DNA from: Stomorhina lunata
Lineage: Eukaryota > Arthropoda > Insecta > Diptera > Rhiniidae
Assembly (NCBI GenBank): GCA_933228675.1
Contig: OW121744.1
Span: 18,061,978 to 18,125,977, forward strand
DNA length: 64,000 bases
Direction of reading: 5' to 3'
This document shows, in pieces, positions 51,146-62,850 of this stretch (its first letter is position 1; each line of letters opens with the position of its first letter). A program made the position numbers and the translations under genes. The notes below the pieces were generated by a model, which was not told where the DNA came from, ran no database searches, and was given only the letters and a program-made list of their open reading frames with translations.

Positions 51146-54100
51146 TTTTGTATAATTTAAAGAAAATTGGTATAAAGAAAAAATTTTTAATACAATTTTT
51201 TTATCGAAAAGAAAAATTTTTTTAGCAAAAATTTTTTTTAGCAAAAATTTTTTTTAGCAAATATTTTTTTTACCAAAAAATTTTTTTTTATTTTTTTTTA
51301 CTAATTCTATTAATAAATTCAAAGACAGAGTTAATGTTTTGTACAATTTAAAAAAATTGGTATAAAGAAAAAATTTTGAATACATTTTTTTTTATCGAAA
51401 AGAAAAATTTTTTTCAGCAAAAATTTTTTTTAGCAAAAAATTTTTTTTTATTTTTTTACTGATTCTTAAAATTTACCAAAAAAATTGTTTACTAATGTTT
51501 TAATAAAAAACATTAATTTAAATAAAAATTTCTTAAAACTAAAAATATAAATAAAAAATTTGTTATCAAAAATTGTTAATAAACAAATTTTCGTATCGTT
51601 AAATTTTTTATATGAAAAATTGTTTAATACAAAAATTTTCTACAAAAAAAAATCTTAAAAATTGTAAACAAAAATGACAGAAAAAAGAAAATTTTTATTA
51701 TCAAAAAATTTTTTTTTTTAAATTTTTCGATAAAAAAATTTTTCTTTGAAATTTTTTTTGAAGGAAAAATTTTTAAAGAAAAAAAAAATTGGCTTTTCAT
51801 CAATAAATTCGTAGATAAATGTAACAGATTTGGGATCAAATGCGAATACTCTTTCTTTTTGAAAAATATTTACATACCGACAATTTTATTAAATTTTCTA
51901 TATTGAAAATATTTTAATGCAAAAATTTCCAACAAAAAAATTTTCTATATAAAAATTTTTTTTTCGAAAAATTTTCTATATAAAAATTTTTTTTTCGAAA
52001 AATTTTCTATAAAAAAATTTTTATCACAAAATTTTCTTCTAAAAAAATATTTAAACAAACATTTTTTTTGCTTGTTTTAGAATATTTTTTTTTATCAAAA
52101 ATAGGATTTTTTGAAATTTTTATTAGAAAATTTTCAGTAAAGAATTTTTTTTTTCTTAAAATTTTTATTATAAATATTTTTCAAAAAATTTTGTATAAAA
52201 AATAAATTTGTAAATAAATTTAACAGATTTGGTATCAAATGCGAATACTCCTTCTTTTTGAATAATATTTACATACCGACAATTTTGTTAAATTTTCTAT
52301 ATTGAAAATATTTTAATGCAAAAATTTCCTACAAAAAAATTTTCTGTATAAAAAATTTTTTTCGAAAAATTTTCTATTAAAAAATTTTTATTGCAAAATT
52401 TTCTTCTAAAAAAAAAAATATTTAAACAAACATTTTTTCTTCATGTTTTAGAATAATTTTTTGATCAAAAATAGGACTTTTTGAAATTTTTTTTGGAAAG
52501 TTATCAGTAAAGATTTTTTTTTCTAAGAATTTTTATTATAAATATTTGTCAAAAAATGTTGTATAAAAAATTTCTATTCTAAAAAATTTTCTTAAGAAAA
52601 AAATTTGTTATCAAAGACTTTCTACACAAGAATTGTTTTAGAAAATAATACAAAAATTTTTAATAGAATTTTTTTTATAGGAAAATTTGCTTTAGAAAAA
52701 CTTTTTTGAAATTTTTATTGGAAAATTTTCAGTAAAGTTTTTTTTTTTCTAAAAATTTTTATTATAAATTGTTTTCAAAAAATTTTGTATAAAAAATTTC
52801 TATTCTAAAAAATTTTCCTAAGAAAAAAATTTGTTATCAAAGATTTTCTATACAAGAATTTTTTTTAGAAAATAATACAAAAATTTTTAATAGAATTTTC
52901 TTTTATACGAAAATTTGCTTTAAAAAAACTTTTTATCGAAAAGTTTTAGATAAGACTTTTTCTTTAATTTTCATTAAAAAAATTTTATCGTAAAATTTGT
53001 ATCAAACAATTTTTCTTATTAAAATTTTTTTCAAAAACTGTTTTATAAAAAAATTCTGTTCTAAAATTTTTTTTTAGAAAATTATCTTTAAAAAAAAATA
53101 TTTATAAGAAACTTTTCTTTACAAAAAAATTTTTATCAAAAATTTTCTGTAGTAGTATTTGTTACAAAATCAATTTGTAACAAAAAAAAAATTTTATACG
53201 AAAATTTTCTTTAGAAAAAAAGTTGCTAGTTTCGTATAGAAGAATTTTGTTTCTAAAAATGTTCAATACAAAAATTTTTAATTGAGTTTCTTTTTAATCG
53301 AAAAATTTCCCTAGAATAATTATTTATCAAAAAGTTTTGTAAAGGATTTTTTTAAATTTTTATTGGAAAACTTTCTCCAAAAAATTGGTTTGTAGTAAAA
53401 TTTTTGTCATAATGTTTTCATTATTTAAAATTTCGTAATGAAAATTTTTCGATAAAAAATTCTGTTCTAAAAAAACATTTTATCAGAAAAGTTACGTCTA
53501 AAAACTTTTATCAGAAAAGAAATGTTTATTTCCTTTAGAAAAAAAATTTGTTATTAAAGATTTTCTATACAAGATTTTTTTTTTTTTAATAAAAATGTTC
53601 AATAGAAACATTTTTAATAGAATTTTTCTTATCGAAAAATTTACTTTAGAATAATTTTTGATCAAAAACTTTTATATAGAATTTGGTTTTAATTTTTATT
53701 GGAAAATTTTCTGTAAAAAAATTTTTTTGTTGTAAAATTTTTGTCATAGAATTTTCTTTATTTAAAAGTTCCTAAATAAAAATTTATTAGATTAGATTAT
53801 TTTTGTATCGAAATTTATAGTTTTTTTATGCAAACAAAATCTATAAATAGATTTTGTTTGCATAAAAAAACTATAAAAAAAAATCTTTCTTTAGAAAAAA
53901 TTTTTTATCAATGATTTTCTTTAGAAAAATTATTTTTATCAAAAACATTTTAAATTAAAAAATTTTTTTATTTAAAAATTTGCTATAGAGAAATTTTGTT
54001 ATCGAAAAATTTTCTATAGAAAAATTTTTTATCAAAGAAAATTAAAATTTTTTATTGAATAATTTTTTTACTAAAAATTTTCTAAAAAAAAAAATTTTGT

Positions 54101-55690
54101 ATCAAAAATTTGCTTAAAATGTTTGCATAAATCTAATAACAATTTTTTTCTTAAGTAAAAATTTGATATCAAAGATTAACTGAAGAAAAATTCTTTTCAT
54201 CAAAAAAAAAAAAAAAAATGTTTATATAAAATTTCTGAATAGAATTTTTTTTTTCAAAAAAAAAAATTTTCTAAAAATTTGCTTTTCTATAGAAAAATTT
54301 TTTATTCAAGAAAATTAAAATTTTCTACTAAATAATTTTTTTTTACTGAAAATTTTCTATAATTTTTTTTTTTGTAAAAAACTTTGCTTAAAAATCAAAA
54401 AAAAAAAAAATTAGAAAAAATTGTTTATCAAAGTTTTTTTTAAAAAAAAATTATTTTTATCAAATAAAAAAAAAACTAAATTTTCAATAGAATTTTTTTT
54501 TATCCAACAATTTCCTATAGAAAAATTTTGTTATCGAAAAATTTCCATAAAAAATTTTTTTTTGAAGAAAATTAAAATTTTCTATTGAATAATTTTTTTA
54601 CTGAAAATTTTCTATAAAAAAAAAAATGCTATCAAAAATTTGCTTAAAATTTTGCTCTAAAATTCTATAAAGCAAATTTTCTTAAAAACAAATTTGATAT
54701 CAAAGATTTTCTATAGAAAAATTATTTTTATCAAAAAAATTTCTATTTAAAAAATTTCTAAAAAAAAATTTTATTAGAAATTTTTTTTAGAATAAAATTT
54801 TTTTATTTTCCGTAAAGATTTTTTTGTATACAAAAATTGTTTTTAGGAAATCTTTTTTTTATAAAATAATTTTTGATAAGAAAAATTTTCTTCTATAAAA
54901 AAAATTATCACAAAATTCTTTTAAGATAAAAATTTTTATCAAAGAAAAGAAAAATTATTTTTATCCAAAAAATTTTAATTTAAAAATTTTTAATAAAAAT
55001 TTTTTTTTTATCTAAAAATTTGCTATAGAGAAATTTTGGTAACGAAAAATTTTCTATAGAAAAATTTTTTATTGAATAATTTTTTTACTAAAAATTTACT
55101 ATTAAAAAATTTTGTTCGTAAAGTTTTCTTCATTAAAAATTTGTAAAAAAAAAACATTTTTTTTAAATATTTTCTTTAGAATGAATTTTTTTTATCGAAG
55201 AATTTTCTATCTTCTTTTTTTGCGTATCGAAAAATTGTTTTTAAGATTTTTTTTTATAAAATAATTTTATAAAAAAAAACATTTTTATAAAAAAAAAAAA
55301 TTATCAGAAATTTTTCTTTAGAAAAAAATTGTTTATCAAAGATTTTTCATAGAAGAAAAATTTGCTAAAGAATAACTTTTATTAAAAAGTTTTATATAGA
55401 CAATTTTTTTTCTTGAATAAAATTAAAATTTTCTTTAACATAAAAAAATTTTATTAAAAATTCCTTAATAGAAAAATTTTCTATAAAAGTACTTATTGAA
55501 AAATTTTCTTTAAAATATTTTCTTTTACCGACAAATTTTCCATAGATTTTTTTTTTTATCAAAGATTCCCTATAAAAGAATTTCTTTTATCAAGAAATCT
55601 TCAATATAAAAATTTTGAATAGAAACAATTTTTTATCAAAAATATGCTATAGAGAAATTTTTTATTGAAAAGTTTTCTATTATATTTATC
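51146..55690. repeat. Degraded AT-rich repeat region (array K)
   Basis: Poly(A)/poly(T)-rich sequence related to the 30-bp arrays but without a steady short period. Longer duplications are visible: GGTATAAAGAAAAAATTTT near 51169 and 51358; CAAATGCGAATACTC near 51837 and 52237 (400 bp apart); and ATTTGTTATCAAAGA near 52600 and 52827 (about 227 bp apart). Open frames here are accidental. Confidence 0.75.
53814..53877. repeat. Perfect 31-bp inverted repeat with 2-base loop
   Basis: The left arm 53814-53844 and right arm 53847-53877 are exact reverse complements around AA. The arms include TTTATGCAAACAAAATCTAT, which is less simple than the surrounding A/T runs, so the symmetry is not explained by low complexity. 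Confidence 0.9.
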
Positions 55691-55728
55691 ATCACCTACA
55701 AAGTACCAAGCATCATAGTCAATTTTAT

Positions 55729-56527
55729 TATACCCTTCACCACCATAGGTGGAAAGGGTATTATAAGTTTGTGCTGATGTATGTAACGCATGGAAATATT
55801 TGTCTTAGACCCACCTTTTAGTATACCAATAGACTTAGAATCACTTTCTGAGTCGATTTAGCGGTGTCCGTCCGTCCGTCCGTCTGGCTGGCTGGACCCC
55901 CATGTAAACCTTGTAATCAAACTACAGGTCGCAATTCTAAAGATAATTTCATGAAATTTGGCGCAGATAATTTTTTTGATAAGGGGACCATGGCTATTGA
56001 AATTGGTCAAAATCGGTCCATTATTTATGGTATCTCCCATAGGTCCCACTTCCCGGAATTGCTATATTGGCCACAAATATCAATATTTTTTCATGAAATT
56101 TAAAACAGACACTGCTTATGTAAACTTAAATCACTGTACCAAATTTCGTTGAAATCGGTCCACATTTGACCATAGCTCCCATACAAACTCTTCTTCAAAA
56201 ACGCACTAAATGAGACAAAAAATCACTAAAACGCTCGTAAATCTAAAGATAATGAAAATTTTGAGTTTATTTTTTGCATACATAATTTTTGTAACAACTG
56301 TAATCCATTTGCCAAATTTCGAGATAATCGGTCCACATTTGACCCTAGCTCTCATATAAGTCCAAATGACGGAAACAGGTTGAATATATACGTTTTGAGA
56401 AAATGTTTGTATGACGGCAAAATTTAGCAAATATTTGTCTTTATACAGGAAAAATAATACCTTTGACCTTAGTGGTGAAGGGTATCGTATGGTCGGCTTG
56501 ACCGACTATAGCGCTTTCTTACTTGTT
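55729..56527 (+). mobile_element. Complete DINE/mini-me-like element
   Basis: An intact + strand copy of the 0.8-kb family, highly similar to 28407-29204. It has the TATACCCTTCACCACCATAG head, a GTCC/GTCT plus GGCT core at about 55866-55895, and the GTCGG-CTTGA-CCGAC terminal hairpin before CTTACTTGTT. It is inserted at the edge of the degraded AT region. Chance open frames on both strands are not genes. Confidence 0.85.
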
Positions 56528-57239
56528 TTTCAACTAATTTATGATGGGAATCATGTTGTGAGTTAAAACAAAAAGTAAATTGTTTGGTTTTATAAAAACT
56601 AAAAATCATGTTTTTTTTTGTTGTTGTTAGTCACTGTTCCCACTATTTTATTATTATATTATGAAAATCAGAAAAACAAAGTTTTCAAGCGGAAGCCACT
56701 CAAAATATGTAATAAAAAAAGTTTTTTTTCGAATTGATTTTTTGTTCCCGAAAAGTTTATCAGGGTCAAGTTTAACGTTAAACACTTAGAGCATATAAAT
56801 TATGTATATATAGATTACCCATATATATATAGGAGTATGTATGTGTAATAAAAGAAGCATGTGTAGGGAAAACATAACTTTGCAAAGTTAGCTTTTGAAG
56901 CACAACTATCTTATGGCATATTTAGATCTGGCAAACGTACACATAAATTAGCACAATTTAGATATTTTTCTATCAGAAAGATTAATCTAATTTAGTATTT
57001 TTCGTGGAAAATGGTTAAAAGACAAGGTCACCAAGTACACATCTGGTTTATAACACAGTTTAAGGCAGATTTACACATATTTATGTGAATTAATGTATAT
57101 TCACAGAAGTATGTGTGGATAAATTTATGAATTTACTTAGCTTTAATCTACAACTTCTAAGAAAGTTTGTCCAAAAAACCATGTCAAACCATAAAAAATT
57201 TATATTTTGATTGATTACAAAAACATATTAAAACCGCTG
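56528..57239. other. Single-copy spacer
   Basis: No gene is visible; a TATATATA tract lies near 56800-56832. It ends where the TGAGTCA-rich array starts. Confidence 0.4.
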
Positions 57240-58175
57240 ACTTCTGAGTCATCTTAAAACTGCTTACTCATTCCTAAACTGCTAATTTATACCAAAACTG
57301 CGGAGTCATACAAATACTACTGACTCATCTTAAAACTGCTGAGTCATCCTAATGTTAATGAGTCATGCTAAAACTTCTGAGTCATCCTGAAGCTGCTTAC
57401 TCATCCTAAAACTGCTAATTTATTCCAAAAGTGCTGAGTCATATACATACTATTGACTCATTTTATTTTTACTGCTGAGTCATCCTAAAGTTGATGAGTA
57501 ATGCTAAAATCGCTGAGTCATCCTTAAACTGTTTACTCATCCTAAAATTGCTGATTTACCCAAATTGCTGAGTCATCCAAATACTATTGACTCATTTTAA
57601 AACTGCTGAGTCATCCTAAAGTTGATAAGTTATGCTAACATTGCTGAGTCATCCTTAAACTGTTTACTCATCCTAAAATTGCTGATTTACCCAAATTGCT
57701 GAGTCATCCAAATACTATTGACTCATTTCAAAACTGCTGAGTCATCCTAAAGTTAATGAGTTATGCTTAAATTGCTGAGTCATCCTAAAATTGTTTACTC
57801 ATCCTTAAACTGCTGATTTAACCAAAAACGGCTGAGTCGTCCAAATACTACTGATTCATCATAAAACTGCTGATTCATTATAAAGTTAATGAGTCATCCT
57901 AAAATTCTAAGTCATCCTTAAACTGCTTACTCATCCTAAAATTGCTAATTTATCCTAAAACGGTTGAGTCGTCCAAATACTACTGATTTAACGTAAAACT
58001 GCTGATTCATTATATAGTTAATGAGTCATGCTGAGTCATCCTAAAACTGTTTACCCATCCTAAAGGTGCTGATTTATCCCAAAACTGCTGAGTCATAAAA
58101 ATACTCCTGACTCATCTTAAAATACTACTTATTCATCTTAAAACTGCTGAGTCATCCTAAAATTGATGAGTCATC
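57240..58175. repeat. TGAGTCA/TGACTCA-rich tandem array (array L)
   Basis: Short units of about 21-22 bp (CTGAGTCATCCTAAAACTG and relatives) are arranged in a higher-order repeat of about 130 bp, seen from ACTGCTGAGTCATCCTAAAG at about 57471, 57602 and 57732. By hand count, 24 perfect TGA[G/C]TCA heptamers occur. The heptamer is the consensus of AP-1 (Fos/Jun) and related bZIP proteins. Whether it acts as a binding platform is inference. Confidence 0.85.
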
Positions 58176-58884
58176 TTAAAATCGATAGAAAGTATAGAGA
58201 ACATAAATTTAACGTTACTACAGAGAAAATACGTTTTAAGGCATACTTTTCGTATGGGGAACGTGCTACCGCAAAAGTTTTCCCTACCGTATTTAATAGC
58301 TATAGGAAAATTTTATATCAAATTTCCACAAAAATTTCTCAAGTTAAATATTTTCTTAGATCCATCACAATGCATTGCATCAGCAGGTTTCATGACCTGA
58401 GTAATACAAAAATCATTTCAACTTAGAAGCCACGCCTGCTCAAAAGAAAGCTCATAATCGGAAAGTATACATAGTTTTTACTTATATCGACTTTATCCTA
58501 ATATTGACCGACTTAGACGATTAAAGTCTTAGAGACTCTAGTCGTATCAGATTATAACCGACTTTGGTTGAAGTACTGTTTGATAATAGTACTTTTCTTA
58601 TCAAATCATTTCCGATTGACACGTAGACCAAACAACATACTACAGAAAAAAATTTTGTTTTAGCCCTCCCTCAGAAGCTTTCCCTTCCAATTTTAATTTG
58701 TGAAACTTTAAGTCAAATTTCCACAAACAAATGTTCGCTTCTCTCATAAACTATAGTAGGAGTTATGCCCTAAAATCGGTTCCTAATTATCACGTTGACA
58801 AAAATATAAAAATCAACTTAGGTGCCACGCCTACTCAATAGAAATCGCTTAACACAACTCTATACTTCATTGACAAAAGGTTAA
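58176..58884. other. Diverged two-copy repeat, no supported gene
   Basis: Segments at about 58270-58440 and 58670-58850 share TCAAATTTCCACAAA and the end CAACTTAG...GCCACGCC followed by CTCAA and GAAA, about 400 bp apart. The block TTGACCGACTT...GATTAAAGTC at about 58505-58575 has a relative at 61493-61580. A frame of about 87 codons starting at 58163 overlaps the preceding array and the repeat and is not credible as a gene. Confidence 0.4.
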
Positions 58885-58975
58885 ATCTCGAACATTGTTG
58901 CCACATTTTTGTTAACATTGGGAATATTTTTAAAAGCAGAAATAAATTCTTATATTAAACAATTTTAGATAATTT
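58885..58975. repeat. Leader segment shared with the 9-kb array
   Basis: Second copy of the segment at 8927-9075 (ATTGTTGCCAC, GGGAATATTTTT, AGAAATAAATT, TATTAAACAATTTT). It again directly precedes an array of TTTTCTATAGAAAAATTTTT-type units. Confidence 0.75.
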
Positions 58976-61165
58976 CGATCCAAACATTTTTTATAGAAAC
59001 ATTTTTAATAAAAATACTTTTCTTTGAAAAATTTTTCTATAAAAATATTTTTCTGTATTTTTATATCAAAAAATTTTCAAATCTTTTGTGGAAAAATTTT
59101 TGATAAAAAAAATTTTCAACAAAAAAATTTTTGATAAAAAAAACTTTCCATAGAAAAATTGACCATAACAAAATTTTCTATAGAAAAATTTTTGACGAAA
59201 AAATTTTCTATTGAAAAATTTTTGAGAAAAAAATTTTCTTGAAAAATTATATAAATTTTCTATAGAAAAATTTTTTATAAAAAAATTTTCGATAGAAAAA
59301 TTGTTTATAAAAAAATTTTCTATAGAAAAATTGTTTATAAAAAAATTTTTTACAAAAAAATTTTCTATAAAAAAAATTTTGATAAAAAAATTTTCTTTAG
59401 AAAAAATTTTGATAAAAAAAAATTTCTTTAGAAAAATTTTTGTAAGAAAATTTTCTATGGAAACATTTTTGTAAGAAAATTTTCTATAAAAATAATTTTT
59501 GTAAGAAAATTTTCTATAGAAATATTTTTGATAGAAAAATTTTTTATAGAAAAATTTTTGATAACAAATTTTCCATAGAAAAATTTTTGATACAAATTTT
59601 TCTATAGAAAAATTTTTGATAAAAAAATTTTCTATAGAAAAATTTTTGATAAAAAAATTTTCTATAGAAAAATTTTTGATAAAAAATTTTCTATAGAAAA
59701 ATTTTTGATAAAAAATTTTCTATAGAAAAATTTTCATAGAAAAATTTTTGATAAAAAAATTTTCTATAGAAAAATTTTTGATAAAAAAAATTTCATATAG
59801 AAAAATGTAAAAAAAAAAATTCTATACAAAAATTTTAGATAAAAAAAAAGTTTTATAAAAAAATTTTCTATGAAAAAATTTTTGGTAAAAAAAATTCTAT
59901 AGAAAAATGTTTAATAAAAGTATTTTCTTTAGACAAATTTTTGATAAAAAAATTTCTATAAAAAAATTTTCTATAGAAAAATTTTTGATAAAAAAATTTT
60001 CTAGAGAAGCATTTTTGATAAAAAAAAATTTCTATAGAAAAATTTTTGATAAAAAAATTTCTATATAAAATTTTGTATACAAAAATTTTTGATAATAAAA
60101 ATTTTTCAAAATTTTTCATTTATTTAATTTTTCATTTATGTAATGTAACAGCCAAAAAATGTTTGCGGAGAAACCAAATTTCTCGACGCGTTTCGATGGT
60201 TGGTTAAGCCATCTCTTCAGGAGGATTATCCCCAATTTAGACAGATCGAAAACCTCGAATTATAATCAACAAGCGTTGATTATCGACTGAACAAAAACAA
60301 ACATTTTTCAGTTTTCATCTACATTCTTGCTGCAGCAAGAATTTTCTATAAAAAAAATTTTGTAAGAAAATTTTCTATAGAAAAATTTTTGTAAGAAAAT
60401 TTTCTATAGAAAAATTTTTGTAAGAAAATTTTCTATAGAAAAATTTTTGATAAAAATATTTTCTATAGAAAAATTTTTGTAAAAAAATTTTTTATAGAAA
60501 AATTTTTGAAAAAAAAAATTTTCTATAGAAAAATTTTTGATAAAAGAAATTTTCTATAGAAAAATTTTTGATAAAAAAATTTTCTGTAGAAAAATTTTTG
60601 ATTAAAAAATTTTCTATAAGAAAATTTTCTATAAAAAAATTTTCTATAGAACCATTTTTAATAAAAAAGTTTTCTATAGAAAAATTTTTGATAAAAAAAT
60701 TTTCTATGGAAAAATTTTTGATAAAAAAATTTTTGATAAAAAAATTGTCTATAGAAGATTTTCTAAAGCAACACTTTTCATAAAAAGATTTTCTATAGAA
60801 ACATTTTTAATAAAAAAAATCTCTATAAAAAAATTTTTGATAAAAAAATTTTCTATAGAAAAATTTTTGATAAAAATATTTTTTATAGAAAAATTTTCTA
60901 TAGAAAAATTTTTGATAACAAATTTTTCATAGAGAATTTTTGATAAAAAATTTCCATAGAAAAATTTTTGATAAGAAATTTTCCATAAAAAAATTTTTGA
61001 TAAAAAATTTTCCATAGAAAAATTTTTGATAAAAAATTTTCCATAGAAAAATTTTTTATAGAAATTTTTTTATAGAAAAATATTAAAGAAAAAAAAAATC
61101 TATAGAAACAATTTTTGATAAAAAGTTTTCTATAGAAACATTTTTGATAAAAAAAAAAATATAAT
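58976..61165. repeat. 30-bp AT-rich tandem array (array M)
   Basis: The same unit as array B (TTTTCTATAGAAAAA plus TTTTTGATAAAAAAA), with a regular stretch at 59600-59780 and another at 60360-60720. It is interrupted at 60130-60342 by non-array DNA. Open frames of FSIEKFLIKK type follow from the 3n period. Confidence 0.9.
60130..60342 (-). mobile_element. Penelope-like terminal fragment with hammerhead-like core
   Basis: On the minus strand, CTGAAGAG (60220-60213) is followed by a 5-bp stem GATGG/CCATC (arms 60209-60213 and 60195-60199), then CGAAAC and GCGTC ending at 60185. This resembles the hammerhead ribozyme layout CUGAUGA - stem II - GAAA - short stem III - GUC known in Penelope-like retroelements. 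The core has A where U is expected in CUGAUGA, and only about 3 bp of stem I (CTC/GAG) pair, so cleavage activity is doubtful. The insert also carries ATAATCAAC-AAGC-GTTGATTAT (60262-60283) and a 20-bp perfect palindrome at 60323-60342. Confidence 0.45.
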
Positions 61166-61929
61166 TATTTTTACATTATTTTTAATCCTAGGGGGTGACT
61201 GCTCAACTTTTTTTTCGAACCAATCTAGGGTATAATTTTCAAAGTACTTGTATTTTTTATTATATTCTGTAATTTTCAACAAAATCGAACAACAATTTTT
61301 TAAATATATGATAAAATTAATGGATCAAAATCTTGAAAAATGGCAAATTTTATAAAAAAAAATTTAAAAATAATGTTCCATAGAATTTTAAATCTAGACC
61401 GTTTGCTTAATTAGCAGACCACAAAAAATAAAATAAAAATATATTGGTGGTCGATTATAACACAAAAAGCTTAATTTTGTTTAGTAGTGTTATTGACCGA
61501 CTTTGACCATTAAAGTCTAAGACCCTTGTCATATCTGATTAAAGCCGACTTTTATTGAAGTAGTCTTTGACTGAAGTCGTGATATCTTTTCTTTAAAATA
61601 GCACCTTTTGCTAAAGGTATGATAATATTAAAAGCTTACTTACCATATCTTATCGGAACACAAAAGCAAGTTACTCACTCTTAAATTCCAAACTTTTGCT
61701 CTTCACTGCATACACTCTTAAGCTGTTAAGTCCATGTATAAAAGCTTTTAACGCACCTTCTCTAATTTTCTCAATTAAAAAACTAGAGAGAGAGAGAGAG
61801 CTTTTGTAATAGATATGACAATATAACTGTTATACAAACTTCCGGTTAAGATAAATAAATATTTGAATTTAAAAAAAGGACTTGCGCCTAAATCATCCTT
61901 ATAATCCATTCAGGATTTTAAACAGGAAA
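61166..61929. other. Single-copy DNA
   Basis: A block at about 61493-61580 resembles 58505-58575. An (AG)8 tract lies at 61785-61800. No gene is visible. Confidence 0.4.
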
Positions 61930-62154
61930 ATGTTAAAAAAAATACTTAACAGAAACTTCAATAGATTACAGTTGTATTCTATTGTGTTGTCGTTGTTGAT
62001 GTTATTGTTGTTTGTGGCATGTATTTCAATAGTTGTCAATTCAATGGAATGTCAAAGTTTATATTTTAGTTTATTTTTATACGTTACACATGAAACAACA
62101 CGTTCACATGAGATGCGGTTAAACCAAAAAGAAAAAAAAACAAAAAAATTTTAA
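61930..62154 (+). CDS. Weak small ORF with a hydrophobic segment
   Basis: A 74-codon frame from ATG at 61930 (GGAAAATG context) encodes a basic start (MLKKILNRNFNRL) and a hydrophobic stretch of about 20 residues (near SIVLSLLMLLLFVACISIVV), which would be a single membrane segment or signal anchor, then a lysine-rich tail. It is not in a tandem array. The hydrophobic part comes from a TTG/TTGT-rich stretch, which gives Leu and Val by composition alone, and no splice site or homology supports it. It may well be accidental. Confidence 0.12.
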   Translation: MLKKILNRNFNRLQLYSIVLSLLMLLLFVACISIVVNSMECQSLYFSLFLYVTHETTRSHEMRLNQKEKKTKKF

Positions 62155-62850
62155 TAAAATTAATAATAAATAAAAAAATAAATATTAACTTAACAAAACA
62201 AAAAAATTTTATGTGTTAAAAAATGTATGAGAAGAAATTTTAAATAAAAATAAAAAAAATTAAAATCTATAAAAATTAAAAATTAAATTTTTTTATAAAA
62301 AATTCAAAAAAATAATAAAAAAAAAATATTGTAAAAATGTAAAAAGAAATTCAGTAAAAAAAAAATAAAGTTTCACTATAAAAAAAAAATAAATTTAACA
62401 AAAATATGATTTGTACCAAAAATGTTGTAAATAATCTACTTCTTTAGTGTAAAAAAGTGTTTTGCTTAACAGTGTAAAGCAACGAATGTGTGTGTGTGTG
62501 TGTATGTATGTACTTCATGTTCCCGCATTCCGTTACCTCACACGTACATCAGAGTATATGTGTATGTGTCTAGTGTATTTTGAATTTATTATTTCCGTTT
62601 TGGTAATTGCGACAAATGTTGTCATCTTCGTTGACGACATTTCAGTATTTGTCTTTTTGTTTTAAATCTGTTCTCATCAACTTTCAAGATTTCATATGAA
62701 TAATGCGGCTTTTGAAGACAATAAACAAAAAAAAACTTATTTAAAAAAAGTTTAAAGCAATTTTATTTAAAGTTAGTTTAAAAGTGTTTTCGACTAAACA
62801 ACCTTGAACTAAAGAGTCTGAAACTCTTCCTAAATATACAACTTTTCATT
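62155..62850. other. AT-rich spacer with (TG)8
   Basis: Mostly A-rich simple sequence to about 62440. A (TG)8 microsatellite lies at 62487-62502, followed by TATGTATGTA. No gene is supported. Confidence 0.5.

Noticed and set aside
55858..56152. Overlapping 60-80-codon frames on both strands (also 28519-28846 and 31158-31436)
   Set aside because: They recur at the same place in every copy of the 0.8-kb element and cross its GTCY simple core. Both strands are open, with no known protein. They are features of a non-coding element.
58163..58426. 87-codon frame after the TGAGTCA array
   Set aside because: It starts inside the array and continues into a two-copy repeat. The composition is not distinctive and no homologous pattern is seen.
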